Positions 52,111 through 60,502 of a DNA stretch of 64,000 nt are shown in pieces. Location of the stretch: positions 868,001-932,000 of the forward strand of contig CBDFKS010000007.1 in NCBI GenBank assembly GCA_965248905.1, given 5' to 3'. Numbering within the stretch: the stretch's first letter is position 1; every line of letters begins with the position of its first letter. The translations under genes and the position numbers were made by a program. The notes below the pieces were generated by a model that was not told where the DNA came from, searched no databases, and was given only the letters and a program-made list of their open reading frames with translations. The stretch is from CBDFKS01 sp965248905. GTDB taxonomy: Bacteria > Chloroflexota > Dehalococcoidia > Lucifugimonadales > JAGWBF01.

Positions 52111-52736
52111 CGACGGCACAAATATCGAGGATGACAACGGCCGACATTAGTGTCGGAGTACGGTCTCTCGGTACCAGCCCTGAAAATATGCTTTCGACCC
52201 AGGCAAACGAGCTGTTTCCGTCCTTGATCGAAAGCTACTCTGCCTTCGCCCTTAACACCGCCCTTCGCATATTGGGCAACTTCCATGATGCCGAAGACGC
52301 GGTCCAAGAAGCATTTCTGTCAGCTTATCGAGCTTTTCCCAGGTTCAGGGGCCAGTCTAAGGTATCGACGTGGCTATATCGCATCGTCGTCAATGCGTGC
52401 CTATTGAAGATGCGTAGAGAGGCCAGCCGGGGTGGGCAATATGCCCACGCCGAATATGACGACGGAATGGTCGACGATTGGAGTCAGAATCCTGAGAGAG
52501 CAGCCGTCAACGGTGAGCTCCGTGATGTGATAAAGAAAGGCTTGAACAGCCTAGCGATGGACCTGCGGAAAGCCATTGTCCTGAGGGACGTCCAGGGGTT
52601 TTCCAACGAAGATGCGGCGGAGTCGTTAGGAATCACGGTAGCCGCACTGAAGTCACGCCTCCATAGAGGCAGAGTGCAGCTTCGGAGCTGGCTGGAAGAA
52701 CGTGATGCCAAACCTGATTTTCGAACCAAACTATGA
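52107..52736 (+). CDS. ECF sigma factor, RpoE-like
   Basis: This 209-residue ECF sigma factor has region 2 (YSAFALNTALRILGNFHDAE, DAVQEAFLSAYRAFPRF, STWLYRIVVNACLLKMRRE) and region 4 (AIVLRDVQGFSNEDAAESLG, TVAALKSRLHRGRVQLRSWL). The ATG overlaps the stop of the receiver gene. Unlike the sigma factor at 8705 no anti-sigma gene follows; instead an HtrA-type protease comes next. Control could come from the lone receiver. It probably drives an envelope- or redox-stress regulon. Confidence 0.88.
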   Translation: MTTAQISRMTTADISVGVRSLGTSPENMLSTQANELFPSLIESYSAFALNTALRILGNFHDAEDAVQEAFLSAYRAFPRFRGQSKVSTWLYRIVVNACLLKMRREASRGGQYAHAEYDDGMVDDWSQNPERAAVNGELRDVIKKGLNSLAMDLRKAIVLRDVQGFSNEDAAESLGITVAALKSRLHRGRVQLRSWLEERDAKPDFRTKL

Positions 52737-52797
52737 CTTTCATTGGGAGTCGCTCTGATCCTTTGAGCGAACTCTTTGCAACAAACGGAGGGATGGA

Positions 52798-54042
52798 GTG
52801 AACTTGAAAGTATTTCCCGCAATCGCCGTGGCGTTGGCAGTGGGCCTTGTTGTGGCCGCTTGTACCGGTGGCGACTCCAGGTCCGGGACAGCTGACTCGA
52901 CGACACCTGTTACCCAAGAGGTCTCATCAGGTAGCGTAGTCCCTACCAACGGGACGTCGGCCACTCCCACGTCTTCGCCATCCGAGGTTCTGACGACTGA
53001 TCCGACACCTTCTCCAACAGCAGTTCCTACCCCAATCCCAACACCTGGCGAGACCTCGATTTCAAGAGACGTAGGGACAGCATCCCGCGAGCTCGTTCCA
53101 GCCCTACAAGTGAGCAAAAGAAGCCTAGCCGAGATCATCGAAGCTCTGAGCCCCTCGGTGGTGCACGTACAGACTGAGGCGGTGGAGCTAGACCAGTTCA
53201 ATCGCCCTGTACCGGGCGGCGGAGTCGGCACGGGTGAAATCATAGATGAACATGGCCATGTTCTAACAAACAACCATGTTATCGAGGGCGCAGAGCGAAT
53301 TCTGGTAACACTGAGTGATGGCAGAACCTTCGAGGCCGATCTGGTGGGCGGAGACCTGGCGCTGGACCTTGCGGTGCTGCTCATCGACGCGGATAACCTG
53401 GAGCCCATCCCCATCGGCAAATCCACAAAGATGCAAGTTGGTGATCAGGTTGTGGCTATCGGCCACGCTCTCAACCTGCCCGGAGGCCCTACCGTCACCG
53501 GCGGATGGGTGAGCGCTCGTGACAGGTCTGTCAATTTTTCAGATACCATCACCATGCAGCATATGATCCAGACCGATGCCGCCATCAACCCCGGCAACAG
53601 CGGTGGCCCACTTATAAACACAGACGGAGAAATGGTTGGCATAAACACTGCCAAGTTAACGGGAGGCGAGGGTCTAGGCTTCGCCATCGCCATTGATCCC
53701 GTGATGCCACTAATAGAGGAGCTCATCACCAAAGGCAGAATCGAAAGGGGTTTTCTGGGAGTTTCGACCATAAACATCAGCGAAGCGCTGGCGTTAAACT
53801 TCGACCTGCCGGTAACTCAGGGCGTTGGCATAATCTCCGTATCACCTGATTCCCCCGCGGAAGGGGCAGGTCTCAAAACAGAAGACATCATAGTTGGGGT
53901 GGGAGACCGGGTGGTGCGCAACGTGGCCGAGCTAGACAGTATCTTGATTCGATATCAGAGCGGGTCATCCGTCGATATTTATTTCTTCCGCGAAGACAGA
54001 GAGCGTAGTGTTACCGTGACCCTGGGAGATAGACCCGCCTAG
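52798..54042 (+). CDS. HtrA/DegP-type serine protease lipoprotein with PDZ domain
   Basis: This 414-residue protein has a lipoprotein signal (lipobox VVAAC, lipid Cys22) and a Thr/Ser/Pro-rich linker (about 25-90). A trypsin-like S1C domain follows with His160 (LTNNHVIEG), Asp190 (LALDLAVLL) and Ser268 (NPGNSGGPLI). One PDZ domain ends it (about 315-410, VISVSPDSPAEGAGLKTEDI). It is anchored outside the membrane and degrades or refolds damaged proteins. GTG 52798 follows GGAGGGATGGA. It directly follows the ECF sigma gene, as often seen for RpoE-type stress control. Confidence 0.92.
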   Translation: MNLKVFPAIAVALAVGLVVAACTGGDSRSGTADSTTPVTQEVSSGSVVPTNGTSATPTSSPSEVLTTDPTPSPTAVPTPIPTPGETSISRDVGTASRELVPALQVSKRSLAEIIEALSPSVVHVQTEAVELDQFNRPVPGGGVGTGEIIDEHGHVLTNNHVIEGAERILVTLSDGRTFEADLVGGDLALDLAVLLIDADNLEPIPIGKSTKMQVGDQVVAIGHALNLPGGPTVTGGWVSARDRSVNFSDTITMQHMIQTDAAINPGNSGGPLINTDGEMVGINTAKLTGGEGLGFAIAIDPVMPLIEELITKGRIERGFLGVSTINISEALALNFDLPVTQGVGIISVSPDSPAEGAGLKTEDIIVGVGDRVVRNVAELDSILIRYQSGSSVDIYFFREDRERSVTVTLGDRPA

Positions 54043-54138
54043 CATGGGGTTCCCATGCTCGTGGTTACACAGCTTTCCATGACATGGAGCCAACTGAAAA
54101 GGCGAATCGCCAAGTTAGACTAAGGAGGATTACACCCA

Positions 54139-55383
54139 ATGACAGAGCAACAGATTCGAGTATTCGGAGCCCCTTGGTGCCCCGATTGCAAAAGAGCAAA
54201 ACAGTTCCTTAACGAGCAACGAGTACCCTATGAATGGCTCGACATTGACCAGGACGAGCAGGCTCGCATGCATGTGCAGCAGGTCAATGGTGGCAAACAA
54301 ATAATACCTACCATCGAGTTCCCCGACGGTACCGTACTGGTGGAACCCAGCAATGCGGAGCTGGCGGATGTACTGGGTATTCAGAGGGAGGCGAAACGGC
54401 AATACTACGACCTGGTAATAGTGGGCGGAGGACCGGCCGGGCTTACGACGGGCATTTACGCTTCTAGAGAAGGGCTGAGCACCTTGATCATCGAACGTAG
54501 CGGCGTGGGCGGCCAGGCAGGCATCACCCAGGAAATCGAGAACTACCCCGGATTCCCTGAGCCCATCGGCGGCGGCGACCTGTCGGACCGCCTACGGATT
54601 CAGGCCGAGCGCTTCGGCGTTGAAATCTTGGCAGCCCAAGGCGTGAGCTCGCTTGAAAGACAAGGAAGCGATCTAGCGGTGTCTGTCAATTCTGGGGAGC
54701 TGTACCGGGCGCCCGCTATGGTGTTAGCCACAGGCGCCACCTACCGGCGTCTGGATGTACCGGGAGAGGAGGACTTTATAGGAGCCGGCGTTCATTTCTG
54801 CGCCACCTGCGATGGACCCTTCTACAAAGGCAAAGACCTGGTGGTGGTCGGAGGCGGAAACAGCGGTTTCCAGGAGGGCCTGTTCCTCACCAGGTTCGCT
54901 AAGAGCGTTACTATTCTGGAGCTGGACAAGAATGTGCGGGCGAGCCAGGCCCTTCAAGACAAGGTAGCCGGTCGGGAAGACATGCAGGTATTGACCGAAA
55001 CCACCGTCCGTGAGTTTCGAGGCAAAGATAGGCTCGAGTCCATCCTTGTCGAGAACGTGGCCACTGGTGAGACCCGCGAAATGAGGCCCAGTGGGGTATT
55101 CGTGTTCATCGGCTTGCTGCCCAACACCGACTTTCTGAAAGGCGTGGTTGAGTTGGATAGGTACGGTTTCGTTGTGACCAAGCCGAACCTTGAGACCAGC
55201 TTAGAGGGACTGTTCGCAGCGGGTGACGTACGCGCAGGCAGTACCAAACAGGTGGCCAGCGCCGTCGGAGAAGGGGCAACGGTAGCGCTGATGGTCAGAG
55301 AGTATCTGGAGCGTCAAGGGGAGTCCGGTCGTAGCCAGCCTACCCAGTCCACTCCCGGGAGCGTCTTGGTAAAGACGTATTGA
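54139..55383 (+). CDS. Glutaredoxin-thioredoxin reductase fusion protein
   Basis: This 414-residue fusion begins with a glutaredoxin-like domain (1-80) with active site Cys14-Pro-Asp-Cys17 and the cis-Pro segment IIPTIEFPDG. A thioredoxin reductase follows (about 88-400): FAD motif GGGPAG (96-101), redox pair Cys221-Ala-Thr-Cys224, NADPH motif VVGGGNSGFQEG and the C-terminal FAD segment GLFAAGDVRAGSTKQVASAVGEG. The fusion should pass electrons from NADPH to disulfides in one protein. AAGGAGG precedes the ATG. The next gene downstream beyond the IS is CcdA, which carries reducing power across the membrane. Confidence 0.92.
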   Translation: MTEQQIRVFGAPWCPDCKRAKQFLNEQRVPYEWLDIDQDEQARMHVQQVNGGKQIIPTIEFPDGTVLVEPSNAELADVLGIQREAKRQYYDLVIVGGGPAGLTTGIYASREGLSTLIIERSGVGGQAGITQEIENYPGFPEPIGGGDLSDRLRIQAERFGVEILAAQGVSSLERQGSDLAVSVNSGELYRAPAMVLATGATYRRLDVPGEEDFIGAGVHFCATCDGPFYKGKDLVVVGGGNSGFQEGLFLTRFAKSVTILELDKNVRASQALQDKVAGREDMQVLTETTVREFRGKDRLESILVENVATGETREMRPSGVFVFIGLLPNTDFLKGVVELDRYGFVVTKPNLETSLEGLFAAGDVRAGSTKQVASAVGEGATVALMVREYLERQGESGRSQPTQSTPGSVLVKTY

Positions 55384-55406
55384 TGCGCATCTAGTACTCA
55401 GTCAAC

Positions 55407-56054
55407 CTAATTGTTGGCAGGATAGAGATGGTGAAGCTTGACTCGGGCGTCCACAGTGGAGAATCTCCAGTCAATGGTTGCTCCGGCTTGGTTTCGTTCT
55501 GCCTCCAGGGCCGCGATCTCGCCACTCAAAGTCTCTTCATCGGCAATACGCCGGCGCAGGACTCGCCTGGCCAAGACACTGAACTCGATCTCTGCCATGT
55601 TGAGCCAACTACCGTGCTTGGGAGTGTAGTGAAACTCCAAGCGTTTGCGTATTCGCCTAGCCTCCTTGGGCTCGAAGGTTTCGTAGAGGGAAGCTGGTTT
55701 GTGGGTGTTGAGGTTGTCCAGCACCACCCGGATCTTCTCGGACGCTGGGTAAGCTTCATCGGCCAGCCACCGCATCTGCTTAGCGAAGTCCACCATGGTA
55801 CGACGTTCGGTCACTGCCACATGCCTCCAGCCCGCCAGGGGCTCGCACAGCATGAACAGGTTTCGGGTGCCATTGCGCTGGTACTCGTAATCGTATCGCT
55901 CCCGTCGTGCCGGCTTGGGCGGGATCGGAGACCTCTTTTCCGCCAGCAACTGCTTGGAGGTCTCGTCGAAACAGACCACCGGGCGCTCTGGGTCATAGGG
56001 TTCCGCGTAAAGGTCCAGCACATCCTCCATACACGCCACAAACTCGGCGCTCAC
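55407..56054 (-). CDS. IS630 transposase, catalytic part (second frame)
   Basis: This frame encodes the DDE domain: Asp in VVCFDETSKQL, Asp in VLDNLNTHKP, and Glu in WLNMAEIEFSVLARR. Before its first possible start (GTG 56054) the frame reads LKPWQKKEWCIPQ, the usual linker of IS630 transposases. So it is normally joined to the upstream frame. A run of seven A at 56104-56098 is placed for a -1 shift from frame one to frame two, giving about 340 residues in all. Confidence 0.85.
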   Translation of the reverse strand: MSAEFVACMEDVLDLYAEPYDPERPVVCFDETSKQLLAEKRSPIPPKPARRERYDYEYQRNGTRNLFMLCEPLAGWRHVAVTERRTMVDFAKQMRWLADEAYPASEKIRVVLDNLNTHKPASLYETFEPKEARRIRKRLEFHYTPKHGSWLNMAEIEFSVLARRVLRRRIADEETLSGEIAALEAERNQAGATIDWRFSTVDARVKLHHLYPANN

Positions 56055-56530
56055 CTGGGGAATACACCACTCCTTCTTCTGCCACGGCTTGAGACTGTTT
56101 TTTTCAACCGCTTGCGAATTCCCTCGTGGGACATGGAGGGCGCCAGCCCCAACTCCACCACCTTGTTTGCCAGGAGCCGCAGGGTCCAGTGGTCATGGCC
56201 TGGGGGGGCCTCGCTGCACGCCAGGGCAATCAGGTGCGCTTCCCCCCGCTCATCCAGTTTGGTCGGATGTCCTGGCCGAGGATCTTCCTCCAAGGCCCGC
56301 TTCAGTCCTCCCTCCAGGTACCGCCGCTTGGTACGGCACACCGTACCCGCAGACGTGTCCAGCGCCTCCACGATGCGCATCACCCCCCAGCCCGTATCTG
56401 CCTTTAGCAGAATACGGGCCCGGGCAACCTTTCGCGCTGGGCTCTTTCCCCCGCGAATCAGTCGTTCCAACTGGTCTCGTTCTTCCCTTTCCAACCGGAC
56501 CACATACCGTTCTCGTCCCATGGCTGCCAC
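56051..56530 (-). CDS. IS630 transposase, N-terminal DNA-binding part (first frame)
   Basis: This 159-residue product has two helix-turn-helix units (LERLIRGGKSPARKVARARI, WGVMRIVEALDTSAGTVCRT) and a linker (WTLRLLANKVVELGLAPSMS, HEGIRKRLKK) typical of IS630/Tc1 proteins. Translation in this frame ends soon after the A-run with an unrelated tail. The short product could inhibit transposition, as in other two-frame IS elements. The eroded fragment at 6663-6923 derives from this part. Confidence 0.85.
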   Translation of the reverse strand: MAAMGRERYVVRLEREERDQLERLIRGGKSPARKVARARILLKADTGWGVMRIVEALDTSAGTVCRTKRRYLEGGLKRALEEDPRPGHPTKLDERGEAHLIALACSEAPPGHDHWTLRLLANKVVELGLAPSMSHEGIRKRLKKTVSSRGRRRSGVFPR

Positions 56531-56612
56531 CCTCCTACGTCAACACTCCTAAAAAAGGGTAGCAACCTTAGACGTTTTCTTAAACAATTACCAAAACCGA
56601 GTTGACTGAGTA

Positions 56613-56764
56613 CTAGTACCTTGTCAACAAGATTTCTACAGAGTGTCATTCTGAGGGAGCGAAGCGACCGAGGAATCTGGAAGGGCGGGGACTTCCATCC
56701 CCACCAGATTCTTCGCCTTCGGCTCAGAATGACATGCATCAAGTTTTAGTTGACCAACCACTAG
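56613..56764. mobile_element. 152-bp MITE-like element with CTAG ends
   Basis: The left end is CTAGTACCTTGTCAAC and the right end GTTGACCAACCACTAG, related to the IS630 ends. The interior is an imperfect palindrome with TGTCATTCTGAGGGAGCG and GGCTCAGAATGACA arms. The interior differs from that of the MITE at 45052. It sits directly against the IS630 element. Confidence 0.72.
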
Positions 56765-56816
56765 TATGGAAGGCTAGCACGGCATCCTTCTAGACGCTGC
56801 GCTTAAGAGGAAAAGC

Positions 56817-57275
56817 CTATTGTCCAGAGTTGCTGGAATGATTGAGCCTCAAGGTTAAAGGCTTATCTTTGATCTTTACAACGTCGAGCTCGGACACACC
56901 CACAATGCACGCTGCGGCGATTCTCCATCCTTGTGCTTTGGGCACTTCGCACTCCATTCTCTCCGAAAGAATGTCCCATAGTTGCTGAAATATTCCTTTC
57001 GGAACGGCTGTCGGGAGCTCCCAGTCCTTTTCTTTCGGAGATCCCCAGCTCACTCCGTTGCGGCATCGTTGCCTTGTCATTCCGGTTGAATCAAAGTGAA
57101 GAATGCGGTTGGGACAGCCGCGAACTAGGGTCCGCACAGTCGTGTCCTTTAGCTCTTGAAGCGATTGCCACACCTCTTCGAAGCTCCGATGAGTCACTTC
57201 CCCGTCCGCCCATCCTGACATTCGAGCCCCATCTGCAGAGCCGGAGAGCATAGAGCCTTGTCTAAGACCGACCAT
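56817..57275 (-). CDS. Hypothetical protein
   Basis: This 152-residue frame contains SFEEVWQSLQELKDTTVRTL, NRILHFDSTGMTRQRC and WRIAAACIVGVSELDVVKIK, which look like real protein sequence with amphipathic helices and strands. No signal, membrane segment or family motif is recognised. The first 25 residues are weak and the true start may be internal (Met9 or Met19). It is on the opposite strand from the surrounding redox genes and lies next to the IS630 cluster, so it may have come in with that insertion. Confidence 0.42.
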   Translation of the reverse strand: MVGLRQGSMLSGSADGARMSGWADGEVTHRSFEEVWQSLQELKDTTVRTLVRGCPNRILHFDSTGMTRQRCRNGVSWGSPKEKDWELPTAVPKGIFQQLWDILSERMECEVPKAQGWRIAAACIVGVSELDVVKIKDKPLTLRLNHSSNSGQ

Positions 57276-57339
57276 GAAACACCAAATAGCCTCGAGCTAA
57301 CAGAAAATACATGCACTTTCCTTCATCGTTCAAAGTATC

Positions 57340-57564
57340 GTGTCTACGTTGGCATACCGTCGTCGTATTTGTATCGTGAGGATCAAAGGAACTAATTGTG
57401 AAGACGGTGTGAGTTCAATCATTGGGTCAACCGGATGGAGTGGGATCAATCCACTAACAGGTTTACCGGTTCATCACTCGCTCTTGCTCACTGAAATCGA
57501 TGAGTTGCAGGATGTTCTGCACCGGCTACAGGGATACGATGAGATTAGCCCGATAGTTTGTTAA
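57340..57564 (+). CDS. Possible small protein before CcdA
   Basis: This 74-codon frame lies upstream of the CcdA gene, from GTG 57340. It contains GWSGINPLTGLPVHHSLLLT and EIDELQDVLHRLQGYDEI, which look protein-like, but the start is unclear and no family is recognised. The wider gap 57276-57611 shows no other feature except the CcdA ribosome-binding site. Confidence 0.3.
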   Translation: MSTLAYRRRICIVRIKGTNCEDGVSSIIGSTGWSGINPLTGLPVHHSLLLTEIDELQDVLHRLQGYDEISPIVC

Positions 57565-57611
57565 ACCGGAACTGCGAGCGCCAGCATCTAAGCCAACAGG
57601 AGGACCAATCC

Positions 57612-58556
57612 ATGATTTCGTTGCCCCAGCGGTTGAAAACCGGACTAATCGATACTCATAACCAGACGGGCGATGGCGGACTATTGCCAAAGTCGTTCCG
57701 CACTATAGTGATACCCTTCTTGTTTGGTAGCGCGGCCCTGGCCCTCGCAGTCGTGGGAGCAGCCTTTACCGGCAGCGGCGGGGAGACAGGCGGCGTCAAC
57801 GGCTTCATTGAAAGCCTTTCAGGCAGCTCCAGCTCCAACCTAGGCAGCCTGGGGCTCCTGGCCCCACTAGGCTTTGCTTTTGCCGCGGGCATGGCGTCCT
57901 CTGTCAACCCCTGCGGATTCGCCATGCTCCCCGCCTACTTGGGACTGTATCTCGGGGCGAACGAACGAGATAGCAATCGGATCAATCCGTTCCGGGACCT
58001 GGGCAAGGCACTCCTCGTGGGAGGGGTGGTTACGGCCGGGTTCATCCTGCTGTTTGGAGTGGCGGGCGTAGTCATAGGGGCCGGGACCCGGTCGATCGTA
58101 GAATTTATCCCGTGGCTTGGACTGAGCATCGGCGTGTTACTGACTATCGCAGGTGCCTGGCTTGTGGGTGGCGGAAAGCTCTACAGCGGACTGGCAGTCA
58201 GGGCCGCCGCCCGGTTGGGAAATCCAAATCAGGTCAGTATCAAAGGGTACTTCTTGTTCGGGTTGAGCTACGGTACCGCATCCCTGAGCTGTACCCTGCC
58301 TATCTTCCTAGCGGTGGTGGGCACCAGCCTAGCGGTGTCGGATATCCCGACCGCCTTAGGGCAGCTAATACTCTACGGCCTTGGCATGGGAACAGTAATA
58401 ATGGCCCTGACCATAGGACTGGCCCTGTTCAAAGGAACCATGGTCGGTGGACTGAGAAAGGTGCTTCGATACATCCAGCCCCTCAGTGCCGGGCTCATGC
58501 TGGTCGCCGGCTCCTACATCATCTTCTACTGGCTAACCATCGGCGGACTGTGGTAA
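57612..58556 (+). CDS. CcdA/DsbD-type transmembrane thiol-disulfide carrier
   Basis: This 314-residue membrane protein of the CcdA/DsbD family moves electrons from cytoplasmic thioredoxin to proteins outside the membrane. It has about seven membrane segments. The redox Cys pair is split as in the family: one in ASSVNPCGFAMLPAYLGLYL and one in GTASLSCTLPIFLAVVG. The N-terminal extension has one extra membrane segment. ATG 57612 follows AGGAGGACC; the frame opens further up at TTG 57558. It complements the glutaredoxin-thioredoxin reductase upstream and the Cys-rich mini-protein downstream. Confidence 0.88.
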   Translation: MISLPQRLKTGLIDTHNQTGDGGLLPKSFRTIVIPFLFGSAALALAVVGAAFTGSGGETGGVNGFIESLSGSSSSNLGSLGLLAPLGFAFAAGMASSVNPCGFAMLPAYLGLYLGANERDSNRINPFRDLGKALLVGGVVTAGFILLFGVAGVVIGAGTRSIVEFIPWLGLSIGVLLTIAGAWLVGGGKLYSGLAVRAAARLGNPNQVSIKGYFLFGLSYGTASLSCTLPIFLAVVGTSLAVSDIPTALGQLILYGLGMGTVIMALTIGLALFKGTMVGGLRKVLRYIQPLSAGLMLVAGSYIIFYWLTIGGLW

Positions 58557-58591
58557 TGCGGCGCCGGTGTATCCAAACAAGTGAGGCAAAG

Positions 58592-58795
58592 ATGGACACT
58601 ACATTCAATTCCAAAGTTACCTGCCCCGAGTGTGGTTTTGCAGAAGATATGGAAATGCCCAGTGATTCTTGCCTCTTTTTCCATGAATGCACCAGTTGTA
58701 AGGTCGTACTGAAACCCCACGCCGGTGACTGTTGCATCTTCTGTTCCTACGGGGATGTCCCTTGCCCTCCGGAGCAAGTCCGAAGGGCAGCTTAA
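58592..58795 (+). CDS. Cys-rich mini-protein of the GDCCxFCSYG type
   Basis: This 67-residue protein has an N-terminal CPECG pair, a middle CTSC pair and the C-terminal motif GDCCIFCSYGDVPCPPEQ, known from small conserved proteins near thiol or metal genes. In all it has ten Cys. It begins 35 bases after CcdA on the same strand. The Cys pairs probably bind a metal. Functional data are lacking; the context suggests metal or thiol handling. Confidence 0.78.
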   Translation: MDTTFNSKVTCPECGFAEDMEMPSDSCLFFHECTSCKVVLKPHAGDCCIFCSYGDVPCPPEQVRRAA

Positions 58796-58858
58796 GCCAC
58801 ACCAGGGCTGTCGAAGGAATTATCATGGTAAACTACAATTCAACGCAGGAGAAACTCG

Positions 58859-60205
58859 ATGTTTAAAACAAAGATCCTACCCATTATCGCTGTTGCAGTT
58901 CTTGGAATAGCGGTGCTCGGGGGTTTAGGACTCGCAGGAGCTTTCGACTCCGACGACCCGACTTCAAGCGGAACACCAGGTCCCATTGTAACCTCCGCCA
59001 ACACTTCAACGCCCGGGCCGACCAGCACTCCTTCGGAGACTGGGTCCGCCATCCCAAACCCGACCGACGGGCCAGAGCCGGAGCTTGGCATAACAGACTC
59101 TACCGAGGTCACCATGATGGTTGAGCCCGATCCCAACTTCGAGGAGGCACTCAAAAGCGCTCGATTTTCCACCTTCGCCTGGCTGACCGACTTCAGCAGG
59201 CACAGCGTGCCTTTTGACGAGATCACCGGGGGTGGCCCTCCCCGCGACGGAATCCCACCCCTCGATAACCCGACCTTTACAACCATCTCGGACGCTGACG
59301 GCTGGCTGGATAGCATAGAGCCCGTCATAGCCTTTGAGATCAACGGAGATGCCAGGGCATACCCTCTTCAGATTCTTACCTGGCACGAAATCGTAAACGA
59401 TGTGGTGGGCGATGTGCCGGTCGCCGTAACCTTCTGCCCGCTATGCAACTCGGCAATCGTGTTCGACAGAAGATTGGGAGACATCGTCTACGACTTTGGG
59501 ACATCTGGCAATCTTCGTAACAGCGATCTGGTCATGTGGGACCGGCAGACCCAGTCCTGGTGGCAGCAGTTTACTGGCGAAGCGATAGTGGGAGAGCTCA
59601 CAGGCACACGACTCACCTTCCTGTCATCAACTATCATTTCATGGGAGGACTTTAAAACAGCCAACCCTGATGGTCAGGTGCTGTCCCGCGACACCGGGTT
59701 TTCTCGCGACTACGGTCGAAACCCCTATGCGGGCTATGACCGGGCCGACAACCCGCCCTTCCTGTTCGATGGTGATCTGGATGGACGATTGTTGCCCAAA
59801 GAGCGGGTAGCGGCGGTGAGCATCGGAGATGAAGACGTCGTTTTTCCGTTCTCTGTCCTGGAGAAGGAGAAGGTCGTCAACTACACCGTCAACGGCCAAG
59901 ACCTGGTGGTATTCTTCAAACTCGGCACCACGTCAGCCCTTGATCAACGCTCCATTAGCGACTCCAGAGATGTGGGCGCCACCGGAGTATTTGACCCCAA
60001 CCTGGATGGCCGTAAGCTGACCTTCAGGTCCGCGGCCGACCAGATCATCGACAATGAGACCGGTAGCCAGTGGAACATACTGGGTCAAGCCATCGAGGGC
60101 ACATTGGCCGGGGCAAAGTTGGACCCCATCGTCCATGCCAACCATTTCTGGTTCGCTTGGGGGGTGTTCAAGCCGGACACCAAAATATTCGAGGGAAGCC
60201 TTTAA
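58859..60205 (+). CDS. DUF3179 domain protein
   Basis: This 448-residue protein has an N-terminal membrane anchor (about 5-27) and a Ser/Thr/Pro-rich linker to about residue 70. A DUF3179 domain follows, with DDFSR-type start TDFSRHSVPFDEITGGGPPR, then PVAVTFCPLCNSAIVFDRR, MWDRQTQSWWQQFTGEAIVG and RDTGFSRDYGRNPYAGYD. The CPLC pair could be redox-active or bind metal. The biochemical function of this domain is not established. The protein faces outward from the membrane. AGGAGAAACTCG precedes the ATG. It closes the CcdA group. Confidence 0.87.
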   Translation: MFKTKILPIIAVAVLGIAVLGGLGLAGAFDSDDPTSSGTPGPIVTSANTSTPGPTSTPSETGSAIPNPTDGPEPELGITDSTEVTMMVEPDPNFEEALKSARFSTFAWLTDFSRHSVPFDEITGGGPPRDGIPPLDNPTFTTISDADGWLDSIEPVIAFEINGDARAYPLQILTWHEIVNDVVGDVPVAVTFCPLCNSAIVFDRRLGDIVYDFGTSGNLRNSDLVMWDRQTQSWWQQFTGEAIVGELTGTRLTFLSSTIISWEDFKTANPDGQVLSRDTGFSRDYGRNPYAGYDRADNPPFLFDGDLDGRLLPKERVAAVSIGDEDVVFPFSVLEKEKVVNYTVNGQDLVVFFKLGTTSALDQRSISDSRDVGATGVFDPNLDGRKLTFRSAADQIIDNETGSQWNILGQAIEGTLAGAKLDPIVHANHFWFAWGVFKPDTKIFEGSL

Positions 60206-60502
60206 GAAGCCGGACGATATGGGATCTGCTAACAGCGTCTGATGATCATGATGACTGCAAAATCATCCGAGTAGCAGGTCCCAAATCACCCATCCTACCG
60301 ATTACAAGTCTGTGCAGTCCAGCTATCCTGAATGTGGGCAACCTGGCAAGGAATACGTGGAACAGTGACTACGTTGCTAGCCCGCAATCCGCCAGAGGCC
60401 AGAACCCCCATAGACAACACCAGCCCTTTGGCAGGCCCCACAGAGGGTTGGATAATCCCGAGAGCTTATTCAGCTGTCTAAGACAGCTAAGGTGATAAAT
60501 AG
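60206..60502. other. Gap before FtsH
   Basis: These 297 bases carry no clear gene. They should hold the FtsH promoter. No tRNA-like fold was found. Confidence 0.4.

Larger units (their letters stand above)
55391..56616 (-). mobile_element. IS630-family insertion sequence bounded by CTAG
   Basis: The ends are CTAGTACTCAGTCAAC and its exact inverse, GTTGACTGAGTACTAG. CTAG (55391-55394 and 56613-56616) fits the known IS630 target preference. The element carries a two-frame transposase gene. It is the likely autonomous parent of the MITEs at 2907, 31468 and 45052 and of the remnant at 6663. Its right CTAG is shared with the short element that follows. Confidence 0.9.

Noticed and set aside
60070..60495. 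Open frame of 141 codons before ftsH
   Set aside because: It overlaps the DUF3179 gene in another frame, has a composition unlike a protein and no ribosome-binding site.
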